A stretch of 64,000 bases of DNA from Ruminococcus flavefaciens (lineage in GTDB: Bacteria; Bacillota; Clostridia; Oscillospirales; Ruminococcaceae). Positions within the stretch are counted from its first letter, which is position 1. Each line of letters starts with the position of its first letter. Location of the stretch: contig NZ_FNWV01000009.1 in the NCBI RefSeq assembly GCF_900108555.1, positions 1 to 64,000 of the forward strand, read 5' to 3'. Below the pieces are notes generated by a model. It searched no databases, was not told the DNA's origin, and was given only the letters and a program-made list of their open reading frames with translations. Made by a program: the position numbers and the translations under genes. Of this stretch, positions 1 through 9,378 are shown in pieces.

Positions 1-367
1 TTTTATATACCACAACTTCATATGCAACATCGATGTCTTCATTAACAAATACATCATGGCAGTATTCGGTTACCAATGCTCCTGAAGTTTTTATCTCATA
101 CCTTGCTTGGCCGCGATACTGCTCTTTGAAAACAAGACAGATCAGATTGCTTTCATTTCCCGAACCGATGTGAGTTGCACCGTACTTATTGCGGAAGCTG
201 ACAGCTTCCTCAAAGGTTGTGGGTATCCAGTCAGGAATAGAACTTTCTGTCATGAATTCTTCTGCATATACTTTTGATGTATTGCTCACATCTGCATTAT
301 CTGCAGAAAAAGGGATAATTGCGGTTGCAGCAGCGGCAATTGCAGCAGCTATCTTCTTGAATTTCAT
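1..367 (-). CDS. Secreted protein, N-terminal part only (runs off window)
   Basis: The open frame starts with ATG at 367 and runs off the left edge, giving about 122 residues. It begins [16 protein letters not shown], a basic N-terminus followed by an Ala-rich hydrophobic stretch, which is a clear Sec signal peptide. An AGGTG ribosome binding site lies just upstream of the ATG. The mature part (about residue 35 on) matches no family I recognise. In this organism such proteins are often dockerin or surface proteins, but no dockerin is visible in the part present. Function unknown; the gene call itself is fairly safe. Confidence 0.7.
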   Translation of the reverse strand, partial: MKFKKIAAAIAAAATAIIPFSADNADVSNTSKVYAEEFMTESSIPDWIPTTFEEAVSFRNKYGATHIGSGNESNLICLVFKEQYRGQARYEIKTSGALVTEYCHDVFVNEDIDVAYEVVVYK

Positions 368-550
368 AATATTCACCTGCCATTCTTCTGATTTACAGTA
401 TATAACTGCTTTATTTCATTATACAGCGATATCTCGCCAAATGCAAGAGATAATTGTACTTTAGTCTATATAGGCTTTAACGTATGAGATTAGTAAAATG
501 TGCGGCTGAAATCGTAAACTTTTTGTGAACACACATTCTTATCTTTTTAA

Positions 551-682
551 CTCTCAGAGAATACATTACGGAGCAGGCTGAAGCTTATACCTGAAAACCT
601 GCTCATTGAGAATCGTCAAAAAGGCAGGAAGTATTATCTTCTTGACTTTGATGCGGCAGATAAACTTTTTGAAGATTCATAA
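551..682 (+). pseudogene. 3' remnant of an unknown (winged-helix-like?) gene
   Basis: After a stop at 548-550 a 43-codon frame reads through to TAA at 680-682. It lacks a start codon and ribosome binding site but reads like real protein, with a basic helix-like stretch followed by GRKYYLLDFDAADKLFED. This resembles the tail of a DNA-binding wing, but I cannot name the family. A good hairpin terminator follows directly, as expected for a true gene 3' end. I take it as a truncated leftover of a gene cut by insertion of the defence operon. Confidence 0.35.
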
Positions 683-687
683 TGAAT

Positions 688-716
688 GTGCCGCCTTCGT
701 GCGGCTCTTCTTTTTT
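688..716 (+). terminator. Rho-independent terminator after the gene remnant
   Basis: GCCGC (690-694), a short loop and GCGGC (701-705) are followed by a T-rich run to 716. It insulates the downstream BREX operon from read-through. Confidence 0.7.
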
Positions 717-955
717 ACCATCAAAACTAATTATTTACAATTTAACATAGAAATATGATTTGTCGTGTGATATAATTCAATTAAGAGTCACAAAAAAGTC
801 AATTGATTTTAAATTTTTTTGCTGTATTTTGCATATAATCTCGTCTTGTTAGAATAAGATAATTCTTTGCGTTTGGCTTTTCTATTTAAAGCAGTTGTCG
901 ATTTAGAAATGGCATGAAAACAGCGGGAATTAAAAATGTTAAACAGGCTATTTCG
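717..955 (+). other. AT-rich intergenic stretch, nothing recognised
   Basis: There is no open frame with a ribosome binding site and no hairpin of note on either strand. It separates the terminator at 716 from the BREX promoter at 956. Confidence 0.4.
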
Positions 956-984
956 TTGACTTTTTTGCGGATTTGTGTTAAAAT
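956..984 (+). promoter_or_regulatory. Promoter of the BREX operon
   Basis: TTGACT (956-961) and TAAAAT (979-984) are separated by 17 bp, giving a leader of about 60 nt before the first ATG at 1049. No operator-like palindrome is evident, so the operon may be expressed constitutively (inference). Confidence 0.6.
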
Positions 985-1048
985 ATAGGGTGCTTTTGCG
1001 CTAACATATTAGCAAATGACAGGATTCTAGCTTGAAGGGAATGATAGT

Positions 1049-2860
1049 ATGCGACAACCTATTTGGAGCTCATTTGAAGTTGCTCTTTTGATTGATGCAT
1101 ATTGGCGTATAGAGAACGGCCAAATCACAAAGAAACAAGCTGTTTATGATATATCATCAATGTTTCGTCAGTATGCTGTCAACCAAGGAATCGATATTGA
1201 TGATACCTATCGCAATGAGAATGGCATCAGCATGCGTTTTGAAGAATTACGATATTTGTTTACTGGAGGTAAAACTGGAATAAAGAACACCTCAAAACTT
1301 TTCCGTATTATGATAAATTATTATCAGCATAATCAGGAGAAGTATCAGAGAATTCTTGGTACAGCTAAAACAATGTTTGATGATTCGTTTCAAAGAAATA
1401 ATGGAACGGATAATCATGCTGATACCAGTATTGATAATCATGCTGAAGAAAGTCAGACTGTCAAAGATTGTTCCGATGACATTTTAAACAGTATTCGCGC
1501 TCTTCTTGACAAGCGTTTTTCATACGGTTTCAAAATTGATTCAATGCGTGATTTGATACGCTTTAGAAAATTTGCAGAAGAAGAGGATATTGGTAGCATA
1601 CCAGAGAAAGATGATGAATTAAGATTATTGATTCTTTCTGCTGGCACGTTTATAAATGACAAATTGTTTGCAGAAAATAAAGATCTGTCTGTTGAGCTCC
1701 AGAAAATAGTACAGGATATCTTTAATGATGGAAATGCTGTAGTCTATTATGAAGCTCTGTTAGAGCATCATTCAGAATGGATGAATAAGCAGCATATTCT
1801 TTCAGAAGAAATGCTGAAAGAACTGTTGCAAAAACAATTTCCTGAATGCTATCATGCAAAGCGCTTCATGATAAATGGGAAAAAGCAAACGGAAAAAGAA
1901 TGCGTTTCATCAGAATTAAAGAGAATCTGGGGAGATTCAGTCACTCGAACAGTAGATAGCCTCGGTGAGAATCTACCGTATATTCCTACTGAGAATATAT
2001 GGCGAGCTATTTCTGGTAGTTTGAATTTTACGAGAGTATCAGAAGGCTTGTATTTTCTCAATGATAAACTGATCATGACAGAGGAAGAATGTAGCGCAAT
2101 AATTGAATATGTTGATAAGGCTTATGAAGAGGAGGGATTTGCGTCATTGGGCGATCTACCTATTGATAGCGTGGAAGAAACTAATTATGAGATCCCTCTT
2201 TCTACAATCCAATCAGCAATATATGGAAGACTACTGTCTTCAAAGTACAATCTTAACGGAAGAATCCTAACAAAGGAGAACTCTGAGCTGAATTCAATAG
2301 TATTGCTTAAACAATACCTTGCTAAAAAAGAGAGCTGTACATTTGATGAACTATCAGAGAAGAATATTGAACTTACAGGTGTTCCAAATAGAAAGAACGT
2401 GTTTCAGGCATTGTATGAGAGTATGGTGCGAATTGATGTTGACCAGTTTGTAGCTCCGGGCTATGTTGAGTTTCCGATAGAGGAGATAGATAGGGTTCTT
2501 TCGGGGCTGATTACTGATCATTTCTGTGCAATAAAGGAGATCACTTCATTTGCATTGTTCCCGATGTGTGGACAAAGTTGGAACCATTACTTGCTTGAGA
2601 GCTATTGCTATCTGTATAGCAAGCGATATTCTTTATGTCTGATAAATTTTAATGATAAGAATGCAGGTATTATTTCCGAAAAAGATTTCGGGAAAAGCTA
2701 TATAGAAATGCTTGCAATTGCTGCTGCAAAGACAGATCTGGAATTGACTCCCGAAACAATAGGTGCTTATCTGTTTCAGAATGGATATGCCGCCAAAAGT
2801 AAGTTCGGGCAACTGGATGAGGTTGCGGCAATGGCGAAAACACTTAGAAAGGATCTTTGA
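1049..2860 (+). CDS. Unknown protein, first gene of type 4 BREX operon
   Basis: This 603-residue cytosolic protein has no signal peptide or membrane segment. It starts at ATG 1049 behind GAAGGGA (1034-1040) and ends 3 bp before brxP, so it is almost certainly co-translated with it. The first 100 residues (MRQPIWSSFEVALLIDAYWR onward) are mostly helical and look like a DNA- or protein-binding module. Residues about 110-145 form an Asn/Asp-rich linker, and the rest is a long helical region without a catalytic motif I can recognise. I know of no firm family name. Position suggests an accessory or sensing subunit of the BREX system (inference). It could be the part that recognises marked or unmarked DNA. 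Confidence 0.85.
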   Translation: MRQPIWSSFEVALLIDAYWRIENGQITKKQAVYDISSMFRQYAVNQGIDIDDTYRNENGISMRFEELRYLFTGGKTGIKNTSKLFRIMINYYQHNQEKYQRILGTAKTMFDDSFQRNNGTDNHADTSIDNHAEESQTVKDCSDDILNSIRALLDKRFSYGFKIDSMRDLIRFRKFAEEEDIGSIPEKDDELRLLILSAGTFINDKLFAENKDLSVELQKIVQDIFNDGNAVVYYEALLEHHSEWMNKQHILSEEMLKELLQKQFPECYHAKRFMINGKKQTEKECVSSELKRIWGDSVTRTVDSLGENLPYIPTENIWRAISGSLNFTRVSEGLYFLNDKLIMTEEECSAIIEYVDKAYEEEGFASLGDLPIDSVEETNYEIPLSTIQSAIYGRLLSSKYNLNGRILTKENSELNSIVLLKQYLAKKESCTFDELSEKNIELTGVPNRKNVFQALYESMVRIDVDQFVAPGYVEFPIEEIDRVLSGLITDHFCAIKEITSFALFPMCGQSWNHYLLESYCYLYSKRYSLCLINFNDKNAGIISEKDFGKSYIEMLAIAAAKTDLELTPETIGAYLFQNGYAAKSKFGQLDEVAAMAKTLRKDL

Positions 2861-2863
2861 TTC

Positions 2864-5197
2864 ATGTATTCATATTCCTTTGATACACAAACAGGAGGAA
2901 TTTTACTTAATTCAACCCCAACAAATTTTTCAAAAGAACCCAGACCGGTATACAGCCCGGAAATGGAACTGCTTGGTTTTCGTAACTACTGGGATTTTGA
3001 TCCTCAAGAAGAAATCCCTTATCTTTGGGCAGAGTCTACTGCGTATTGGTATCGTGGCACTTTAATTGCAAGAATAAAAGGTGGTGACTTATATAATGCA
3101 CCAGAATTACAGCCGGTGATAGAAGAGGATGGCAGTATTCCATATAGTCGTGAAAAGGGAAATATTCTTCGACCGATTGACATCGAAGCAATGTGTGAAA
3201 AAAACAAAGACTTGCTCACTGTCATCGAAGATTCAACGGTTAAGATGATCGTTAAAGAATATGAAAAATTCAATAAGAAACTTGATATCTTTCATGTTGC
3301 TTTTTCCGGAGGAAAAGATAGTGCCGTTTTACTCGATTTGGTTAAGAAAGCATTACCTAAAGGCAGTTTTATCGTCATCTTCGGAGATACCGGTATGGAA
3401 TTTCCTGATACATATGCAGCGGTAGAATATACAAAGCAACAATGTGCGGATGATGGAACACCATTTTATACAGCACGATCTCATTTTGATCCACATGATT
3501 CATGGAGAATCTTCGGTCCGCCTGCAAGGGTTCTTCGCTGGTGCTGTAGTGTTCATAAAAGTACACCGCAAACATTGAAAATGCGCGAGATAACAGGCAA
3601 AGACGATTATATCGGAATGGATTTTGTCGGAGTACGCGCACATGAAAGCCTTGCCAGAAGCAAATACGAGTTTGAAAATTTTGGAAAAAAACAAAAAGGT
3701 CAATACAGCTTTAATCCGATTCTTGAATGGACATCAGCTGAAATATGGCTTTATATGTTTTATAACAAGATTTATATTAATAATACATACCGTAAAGGAA
3801 ATGCTCGTGCTGGCTGTTTGTTTTGCCCTATGGGTGGAGGTGCAAGTGATTATTTTCGTCATTGTTCCTATGAAAAAGAAATTGATAGATACATTTCGTA
3901 TATAAAAGATTCATACAATTCAACTGATCCGAAGCAGGTAGAATCATATATTACAAATGGCGGGTGGAGCGCGCGTAAAAACGGAAGAGACCTTCGCGAT
4001 AATAAATTTCGTTGTGTTGAAAGCACAACAAAGCATATTTTGACAATTACTGTTACTAATCCTTCTACAGACTGGAAAGAATGGATTAAAACACTTGGAA
4101 TGCTTAGTGTAAATGAAGAAGATTATTCTATTCGTTTTGAGGGGGATACAATCCATTTTCAAGTTAAAGAAACAAAAAATGGGTATGTTGTATCAATCCC
4201 TGATTCAATCGTAGTTGAAAAGCCAAAGTTTTCAAAGATGTTCAAGCAGGTTTTCAGAAAATCTGCATATTGCGCAGCTTGTCAGGTTTGTGAAACAAAC
4301 TGTAGAAATGGTTGTATAAAGTTTACTGATGGAAAACTGACCATTACAGATTGCATTCATTGTTATCAGTGCCATATGATTGACAGTGGATGTTTGTTAT
4401 TCCATTCGCTGCGTCATCCACAAGGAGGAGGAAGAGCTATGAAAAGTCTCAATTCTTTTGCCGACCATGCACCTAAGCGTGATTGGCTTGTTGCATTCTT
4501 TGATTTAAAGGAAGATTTCTTTACAGAGCATACGCTTGGACCGATGATGTATGACATGTTTAGACGCTTTTTGAGAGATGCTGGGTTAAATGAAAAGAAT
4601 CATTTTACACCATTTGCTGAACTGATAAGCGAGATTGGCTGGGAATCCGATACAGCACTGGGACTAATGCTTGTAAACTTAGCAATGGAGAATCCACAGA
4701 TAGCTTGGTATATCAATAATATGGATATTGGATACTTCTATGAGCGAAATCAGATAGAAGAACGTCTTATCGCTTTAGATGTTAAACCTAAGGATGCAAA
4801 ATCAATTGTTAAAGCGTATAAAAGAATAACTGACACTCCATTCGGTACCAGCTTGAATTTTGGTTATGTTACCGATGATGATGACATGGTACGCGCGAAG
4901 TGTTCAGTAAGTGACAATCGTGTAATTCTTTATGCTCTATATAAGTTTGCTGAAAAATGCAATATGGATAAGGAGTTCCATGTGTCATACCTTATGGATG
5001 ATACCATCGATAGGGATGGCGTAAGTCCAATTAGGATATTCGGCCTTTATGACGAGGAAGAGTTGAAATCTATTCTGCTCGGTCTGTCTTCAGCTTATCC
5101 GGAATATATCAATGCAACATTTACAAATGATCTGAAGACAATTACTCTTCGTGATAAAACATCAGATGACGTATTAAATCTCTTCCGGGAGGACTAA
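2864..5197 (+). CDS. brxP: BrxP, PAPS-reductase-like (PP-loop) protein of type 4 BREX
   Basis: The 777-residue protein carries the PP-loop motif SGGKDS at residues 148-153, typical of ATP pyrophosphatases of the PAPS reductase/DndC group that adenylate a substrate before sulfur transfer. GCLFCPMGGG follows around residue 320. A Cys-dense stretch around residues 467-507 (CAACQVCETNC and CIHCYQC) looks able to hold an iron-sulfur cluster. The C-terminal 250 residues resemble DUF4007, a domain I associate with DndC-like proteins. BrxP is the hallmark of type 4 BREX and stands in place of the PglX methyltransferase. It lies 3 bp behind the 603-residue gene and 3 bp before brxC. A cysteine desulfurase in the same operon could provide the sulfur (inference). 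The biochemical product is not shown by the sequence. Confidence 0.88.
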   Translation: MYSYSFDTQTGGILLNSTPTNFSKEPRPVYSPEMELLGFRNYWDFDPQEEIPYLWAESTAYWYRGTLIARIKGGDLYNAPELQPVIEEDGSIPYSREKGNILRPIDIEAMCEKNKDLLTVIEDSTVKMIVKEYEKFNKKLDIFHVAFSGGKDSAVLLDLVKKALPKGSFIVIFGDTGMEFPDTYAAVEYTKQQCADDGTPFYTARSHFDPHDSWRIFGPPARVLRWCCSVHKSTPQTLKMREITGKDDYIGMDFVGVRAHESLARSKYEFENFGKKQKGQYSFNPILEWTSAEIWLYMFYNKIYINNTYRKGNARAGCLFCPMGGGASDYFRHCSYEKEIDRYISYIKDSYNSTDPKQVESYITNGGWSARKNGRDLRDNKFRCVESTTKHILTITVTNPSTDWKEWIKTLGMLSVNEEDYSIRFEGDTIHFQVKETKNGYVVSIPDSIVVEKPKFSKMFKQVFRKSAYCAACQVCETNCRNGCIKFTDGKLTITDCIHCYQCHMIDSGCLLFHSLRHPQGGGRAMKSLNSFADHAPKRDWLVAFFDLKEDFFTEHTLGPMMYDMFRRFLRDAGLNEKNHFTPFAELISEIGWESDTALGLMLVNLAMENPQIAWYINNMDIGYFYERNQIEERLIALDVKPKDAKSIVKAYKRITDTPFGTSLNFGYVTDDDDMVRAKCSVSDNRVILYALYKFAEKCNMDKEFHVSYLMDDTIDRDGVSPIRIFGLYDEEELKSILLGLSSAYPEYINATFTNDLKTITLRDKTSDDVLNLFRED

Positions 5198-5200
5198 ACC

Positions 5201-8200
5201 ATGGCTACAAAGTATATGAAGTATTGCGAATACTTTGATATTGATGAAGATTATTTCCCATGTATTGACGAATCCGCTATCAACAGCGGTGCAAAATGGG
5301 ATACTACGTACCCTCATGATACTTTTATTTCGCTTTTAAAAAATACTGAAGCTATGCTTGGCGGTAGCACTAACCGTTCAATCTGGATTCATGGTGCATA
5401 TGGTACCGGTAAGTCTCAGTGTGCTTTTGCTCTTAAAAAGCTTTTAGAAGTATCGGAAGAGGAAGTTAGAGCATATTGGGGAAAATACGAGCCTCTTAAA
5501 AAGGAACCAGCTTTGCTTGAAAAGATTATTGGTCAAAAGAAGCAAGGTATTCTGACAGCGTATCGTTATGCTTCAGGTAGTATCACAACACCACAACAGC
5601 TGTTCCTTGCAGTTCAGGAAAGTATTAAGAATGCACTGAATGCAAGTGATTGTGCTTATAAGGGTGAGAATTCTCTGAAAGAAAGTGTTATAGCCTGGCT
5701 TGAAGACGATATTCATGCAAATCTTGTTGATGCTCTACTTAAAAGGCCTAAGTGGGAGTCGACCTTTTCACAGTCAACTGCGGAAGAAATTGTAAATAGC
5801 TTGAAAAAAAGTTCAGATGTATCTTCTCTTATGAGCAATATATTTGATCTTGCTGCAACTGAGGGTATCACAGCCCTGAATCTGACATCTGATTCGCTTC
5901 GTAACTGGATAATTGATATTATTCAGCAAAACAATATCAAGATAGTTTTTATATGGGATGAATTCAGCGATTATTTCCGCCAGAATGGTGATTCACTTGG
6001 TGAATTCCAGAAACTCGTTTCTATCTGCCAGGAAGCACCGTTCTATCTTATGATTGTAACTCATCCGCTTTCTTCTTTGACTCAGAAGTATGGATCTGTT
6101 AATGATAAAACGAATCCCTGGACAGTTGTGCAGCAGCGATTTGATAAGGTTGAAATTACTTTACCTGATAATATAGCATTCGACCTTATCGGTCATGCGT
6201 TTGAAGTTAAGCCTGCTGCTATGGATAATTGGAAGGCTATGACAGACGAGCTTAATTCATATGATAATAATGCACGTTCAGCGGTTGTTAAAGCAGCAAG
6301 TATAAAGAGTGAAACTGTTATGCGGGAAATACTTCCGCTTCATCCGATGGCTGCGCTTGTACTGAAAAATATCGCATCTGCTTTTCAGTCGAATCAGCGT
6401 AGTATGTTCGATTTTATAAAAACTCCAAAGAATCTGGAAGTAAAAGCTTTTCAATGGTTTATTCAGAATACAAGTCCTTATGACGACAGACCTTTTTTGA
6501 CTGTTGATATGCTATGGGACTTCTTCTACGAGAAAGGACGAGACTATCTGACATCAGATATCAGATTGATCCTTGATACATTCTCTCAGCAGAAACAGCT
6601 TACAGAGAAAGAAGAAATCGTCTTGAAAGCTATTCTGATTCTTCAATCGATAGATCTTCGCCTTGGCGGAGCATTGCCTATACTTAAACCAACTGATCAG
6701 AATATCAGCTATGTTTTTGATGGAGACGAAGAGCTACAAAACGAATGTAAGGGCCTTGCCAAAGGGCTTGTAACAAAGGGAATCTTGATTGAGAACCCTA
6801 TAGCTGATAATAAGAAAGCATACTCAGCTGCTGTTCTTGCAGGAGATAGTGTCAAAATTGAAAACTACAAGAAAGAGATACGTACATCTCAAGGTACAAC
6901 TGCAAAGCTGGTTTATGAGGGACCTGCCCTGGCTTCTGCACTCAATCTTACACCTCCACTGAAGCTTCGCTATGCAGTAGATGTTGAATCAGGTAAGCTG
7001 CCTGTTGTAACAATAGCCGATTTTAAGAAGCAGATGGATGCTCTAAAAAACAAGGATTCAAGTTGGCACTTCTTTGCAGTTCTTGCCGTAGCAAAGAATG
7101 AAGATGAAGCAATGAGTTTTCGCTCTCTTATCAAGAGTACAATCAGTGATCCTGTTTATCAGAACATTGTAGTTATTGATGCACTATCAACTCCGCTTAC
7201 AATGGAATTGTATGAAAAATATGTGGAGTTTTCAGCCATGTCTCTGTATTACAGCGGCAACAACAACCAAGAGTCAAAGAAACAGAATAAACAGGCAAAA
7301 GATGTATTGGAGCAGACATGGAAAGACAGGATTCATGATGGACATTTTATTGTCTATACTCATGCTAATCAGGATGGTGAAAAAGCTGTTGGTGCAGCTG
7401 CTGTACATACTATCCTTCAGACAATTGTTCTTAATAAATACAGATATGTTCAGGATTTCACTAAAGGCTTGAGTGAATCGCAGCTCAAACTCTCTACCCC
7501 AACAAAGATAGCACGTTATGGTATTGGCGGTATTGATGTCAAAGGCTTAATAGCTGGCTGCGAAAAAAGCGTTCTTGGTAAAGTTTGGGAGCGCCCAGAT
7601 TATTGGAGTGAAGATTCACTTTCAGACGAACCTATAGTTATTATTAAGAAAGCAATCAATAAGATGATTGCAGACAGTTTTAAAGAGAGCGGAAAAATCT
7701 CTATCGGTTCAATTTATGACTGCCTAGAATCAACATTTGGTTTCTCTGAATGCAATCTTTCATGTTTTCTTACTGGATTCCTTCTGAAGGAGTATAGTTC
7801 CGAACCATATCGCTGTATGGATGCCGAAGGACATCGGGATTCAATGACGCCTGATAAGTTATCTGAAATGATAGGCAACAATTTCGGTGCAAAAAAGAAG
7901 CAAAGCTATATTGTTAGTCTTACAGAAGAGGAAAAAGCGTTCTATGAACTGACCGAGTCAGCATGGAGCATTGAGCCTAATTCGTGTTCTTCTCCCAGTC
8001 ATGCAAGTTCTATGGTGCTTCAGAAAATGAGAACACTTTCATACCCGGTTTGGTGTCTGGAAGATGTCGATACTCAGGGTGTATATGATCTTGTTAAGAT
8101 GTACATGGAACTTGTTCAAAGCAAGGGTGACGATGCGCATGACATTGCAAATAGAATAGGCAAGATTGCTATTCAGCGTCAGTCTTCTGCACAGAATCTG

Positions 8201-9373
8201 AAGGAACTTCTGACAACAGACAACTGCAAGAAGGGCATGGAGCTATTCCTGAAGCGGTTCGAAAATAATAAGCTGCTTTCTCTAACAGAAGAGATCGGTG
8301 CTCAGGATGTTGTTTTTACTGATATCAAAAACCTTTTCAGTGTAGAGTATTCCGCAATATGGAACGGTAATACCGGTGAGGACGAGCTTAGAAAACTGAC
8401 AACTGAGTATGAAGTGATTAAGATGACAAACGTCATGCTTAATGTTCACGAGCATTCAAAAAATGGTGCTTTCAGTGCATGGAGAGATACTCTTAAATTT
8501 ATAGGTTTCTCTTGCGAGTCTATCTGTGCAAAGTATCCGGAATTAACATCATTCTTCAATCAACTCCGTAAAATTGCTAATTATGATGACATTCTTCCGG
8601 ACGATATGAAAACCATATTTACGGAGATGACAAATCATAGTGCTGAGATCAGAGAAATTCTCAATCATTCTCTCACAGTATTCATGGATGTTTACGCACC
8701 GTATCTTGAGGGATTCACAGAATCGGAATGCGAAGAGATCAAGCATTCAATAAAATCCGAGTTGTTTATTGAAACCGCAACTTCAAGCAATGCAATTGTC
8801 AAAAAAGCGGCAGAAGATTTCAGAAAGAATCAGTTGAAGGCACAGTTGTTTGCTCTTTGGAAAGAAAAAGCCGGCGGTACAAAGAATCCGCGCTCTTGGT
8901 CAGAGCATTTCCGTACACCGATACTGATTTGTGTGAATTCTGCTGATTATTCAGATGCGAAAAAGGCATTTTCAATCTTAAATAGTAATACCTCAAGTGA
9001 GTCGGATATCAAGTTTGCGCTTGAGTTTATACAGAATGCGAATTTCTTTACTGATATTGCAGATGCTTCTTTCAGAGATCAAAGATTTTCACAGGCAATA
9101 GTTGGTGATTTCAGCTGCTTGTTAACAGATCTTAACGCTGTAAGAGATAATCTTGAAGATCTCGCCATAAGCGCTTATGAATGGAATGACAATCCGCGTG
9201 TACGTGATCAAATTACAGCTTTGGCACATAAAGAGTACAATGCAGGCGGAAGTGATCATGTGGTTAAAGAAATCGCTGATATGGATGACTCTGAATTACG
9301 TACATGGCTGACAGAGATTGTTAAGAAGGATATGGGCTTAGGAGTAAAGATTATCAATAACAGAAAGGGGTAA
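5201..9373 (+). CDS. brxC: BrxC-type large P-loop ATPase of BREX
   Basis: This 1390-residue AAA-like ATPase has Walker A GAYGTGKS at residues 65-72 and a Walker B-like hydrophobic strand ending in WDEF at about 252-255. The rest is long and helical without membrane segments. BrxC/PglY is the largest common component of BREX systems and is thought to act with the modification and exclusion complex on DNA. Size, motif position and placement between brxP and pglZ fit type 4 BREX. The start at 5201 follows GGAGGACTAAACC, overlapping the brxP stop region, so translation is coupled. I see no frameshift or missing motif, so the gene looks functional. Confidence 0.9.
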   Translation: MATKYMKYCEYFDIDEDYFPCIDESAINSGAKWDTTYPHDTFISLLKNTEAMLGGSTNRSIWIHGAYGTGKSQCAFALKKLLEVSEEEVRAYWGKYEPLKKEPALLEKIIGQKKQGILTAYRYASGSITTPQQLFLAVQESIKNALNASDCAYKGENSLKESVIAWLEDDIHANLVDALLKRPKWESTFSQSTAEEIVNSLKKSSDVSSLMSNIFDLAATEGITALNLTSDSLRNWIIDIIQQNNIKIVFIWDEFSDYFRQNGDSLGEFQKLVSICQEAPFYLMIVTHPLSSLTQKYGSVNDKTNPWTVVQQRFDKVEITLPDNIAFDLIGHAFEVKPAAMDNWKAMTDELNSYDNNARSAVVKAASIKSETVMREILPLHPMAALVLKNIASAFQSNQRSMFDFIKTPKNLEVKAFQWFIQNTSPYDDRPFLTVDMLWDFFYEKGRDYLTSDIRLILDTFSQQKQLTEKEEIVLKAILILQSIDLRLGGALPILKPTDQNISYVFDGDEELQNECKGLAKGLVTKGILIENPIADNKKAYSAAVLAGDSVKIENYKKEIRTSQGTTAKLVYEGPALASALNLTPPLKLRYAVDVESGKLPVVTIADFKKQMDALKNKDSSWHFFAVLAVAKNEDEAMSFRSLIKSTISDPVYQNIVVIDALSTPLTMELYEKYVEFSAMSLYYSGNNNQESKKQNKQAKDVLEQTWKDRIHDGHFIVYTHANQDGEKAVGAAAVHTILQTIVLNKYRYVQDFTKGLSESQLKLSTPTKIARYGIGGIDVKGLIAGCEKSVLGKVWERPDYWSEDSLSDEPIVIIKKAINKMIADSFKESGKISIGSIYDCLESTFGFSECNLSCFLTGFLLKEYSSEPYRCMDAEGHRDSMTPDKLSEMIGNNFGAKKKQSYIVSLTEEEKAFYELTESAWSIEPNSCSSPSHASSMVLQKMRTLSYPVWCLEDVDTQGVYDLVKMYMELVQSKGDDAHDIANRIGKIAIQRQSSAQNLKELLTTDNCKKGMELFLKRFENNKLLSLTEEIGAQDVVFTDIKNLFSVEYSAIWNGNTGEDELRKLTTEYEVIKMTNVMLNVHEHSKNGAFSAWRDTLKFIGFSCESICAKYPELTSFFNQLRKIANYDDILPDDMKTIFTEMTNHSAEIREILNHSLTVFMDVYAPYLEGFTESECEEIKHSIKSELFIETATSSNAIVKKAAEDFRKNQLKAQLFALWKEKAGGTKNPRSWSEHFRTPILICVNSADYSDAKKAFSILNSNTSSESDIKFALEFIQNANFFTDIADASFRDQRFSQAIVGDFSCLLTDLNAVRDNLEDLAISAYEWNDNPRVRDQITALAHKEYNAGGSDHVVKEIADMDDSELRTWLTEIVKKDMGLGVKIINNRKG

Positions 9374-9378
9374 GTAGT

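Noticed and set aside
189..464. Plus-strand 91-codon frame
   Set aside because: It lies antisense to the signal-peptide-bearing gene that starts at 367 on the minus strand and has no ribosome binding site.
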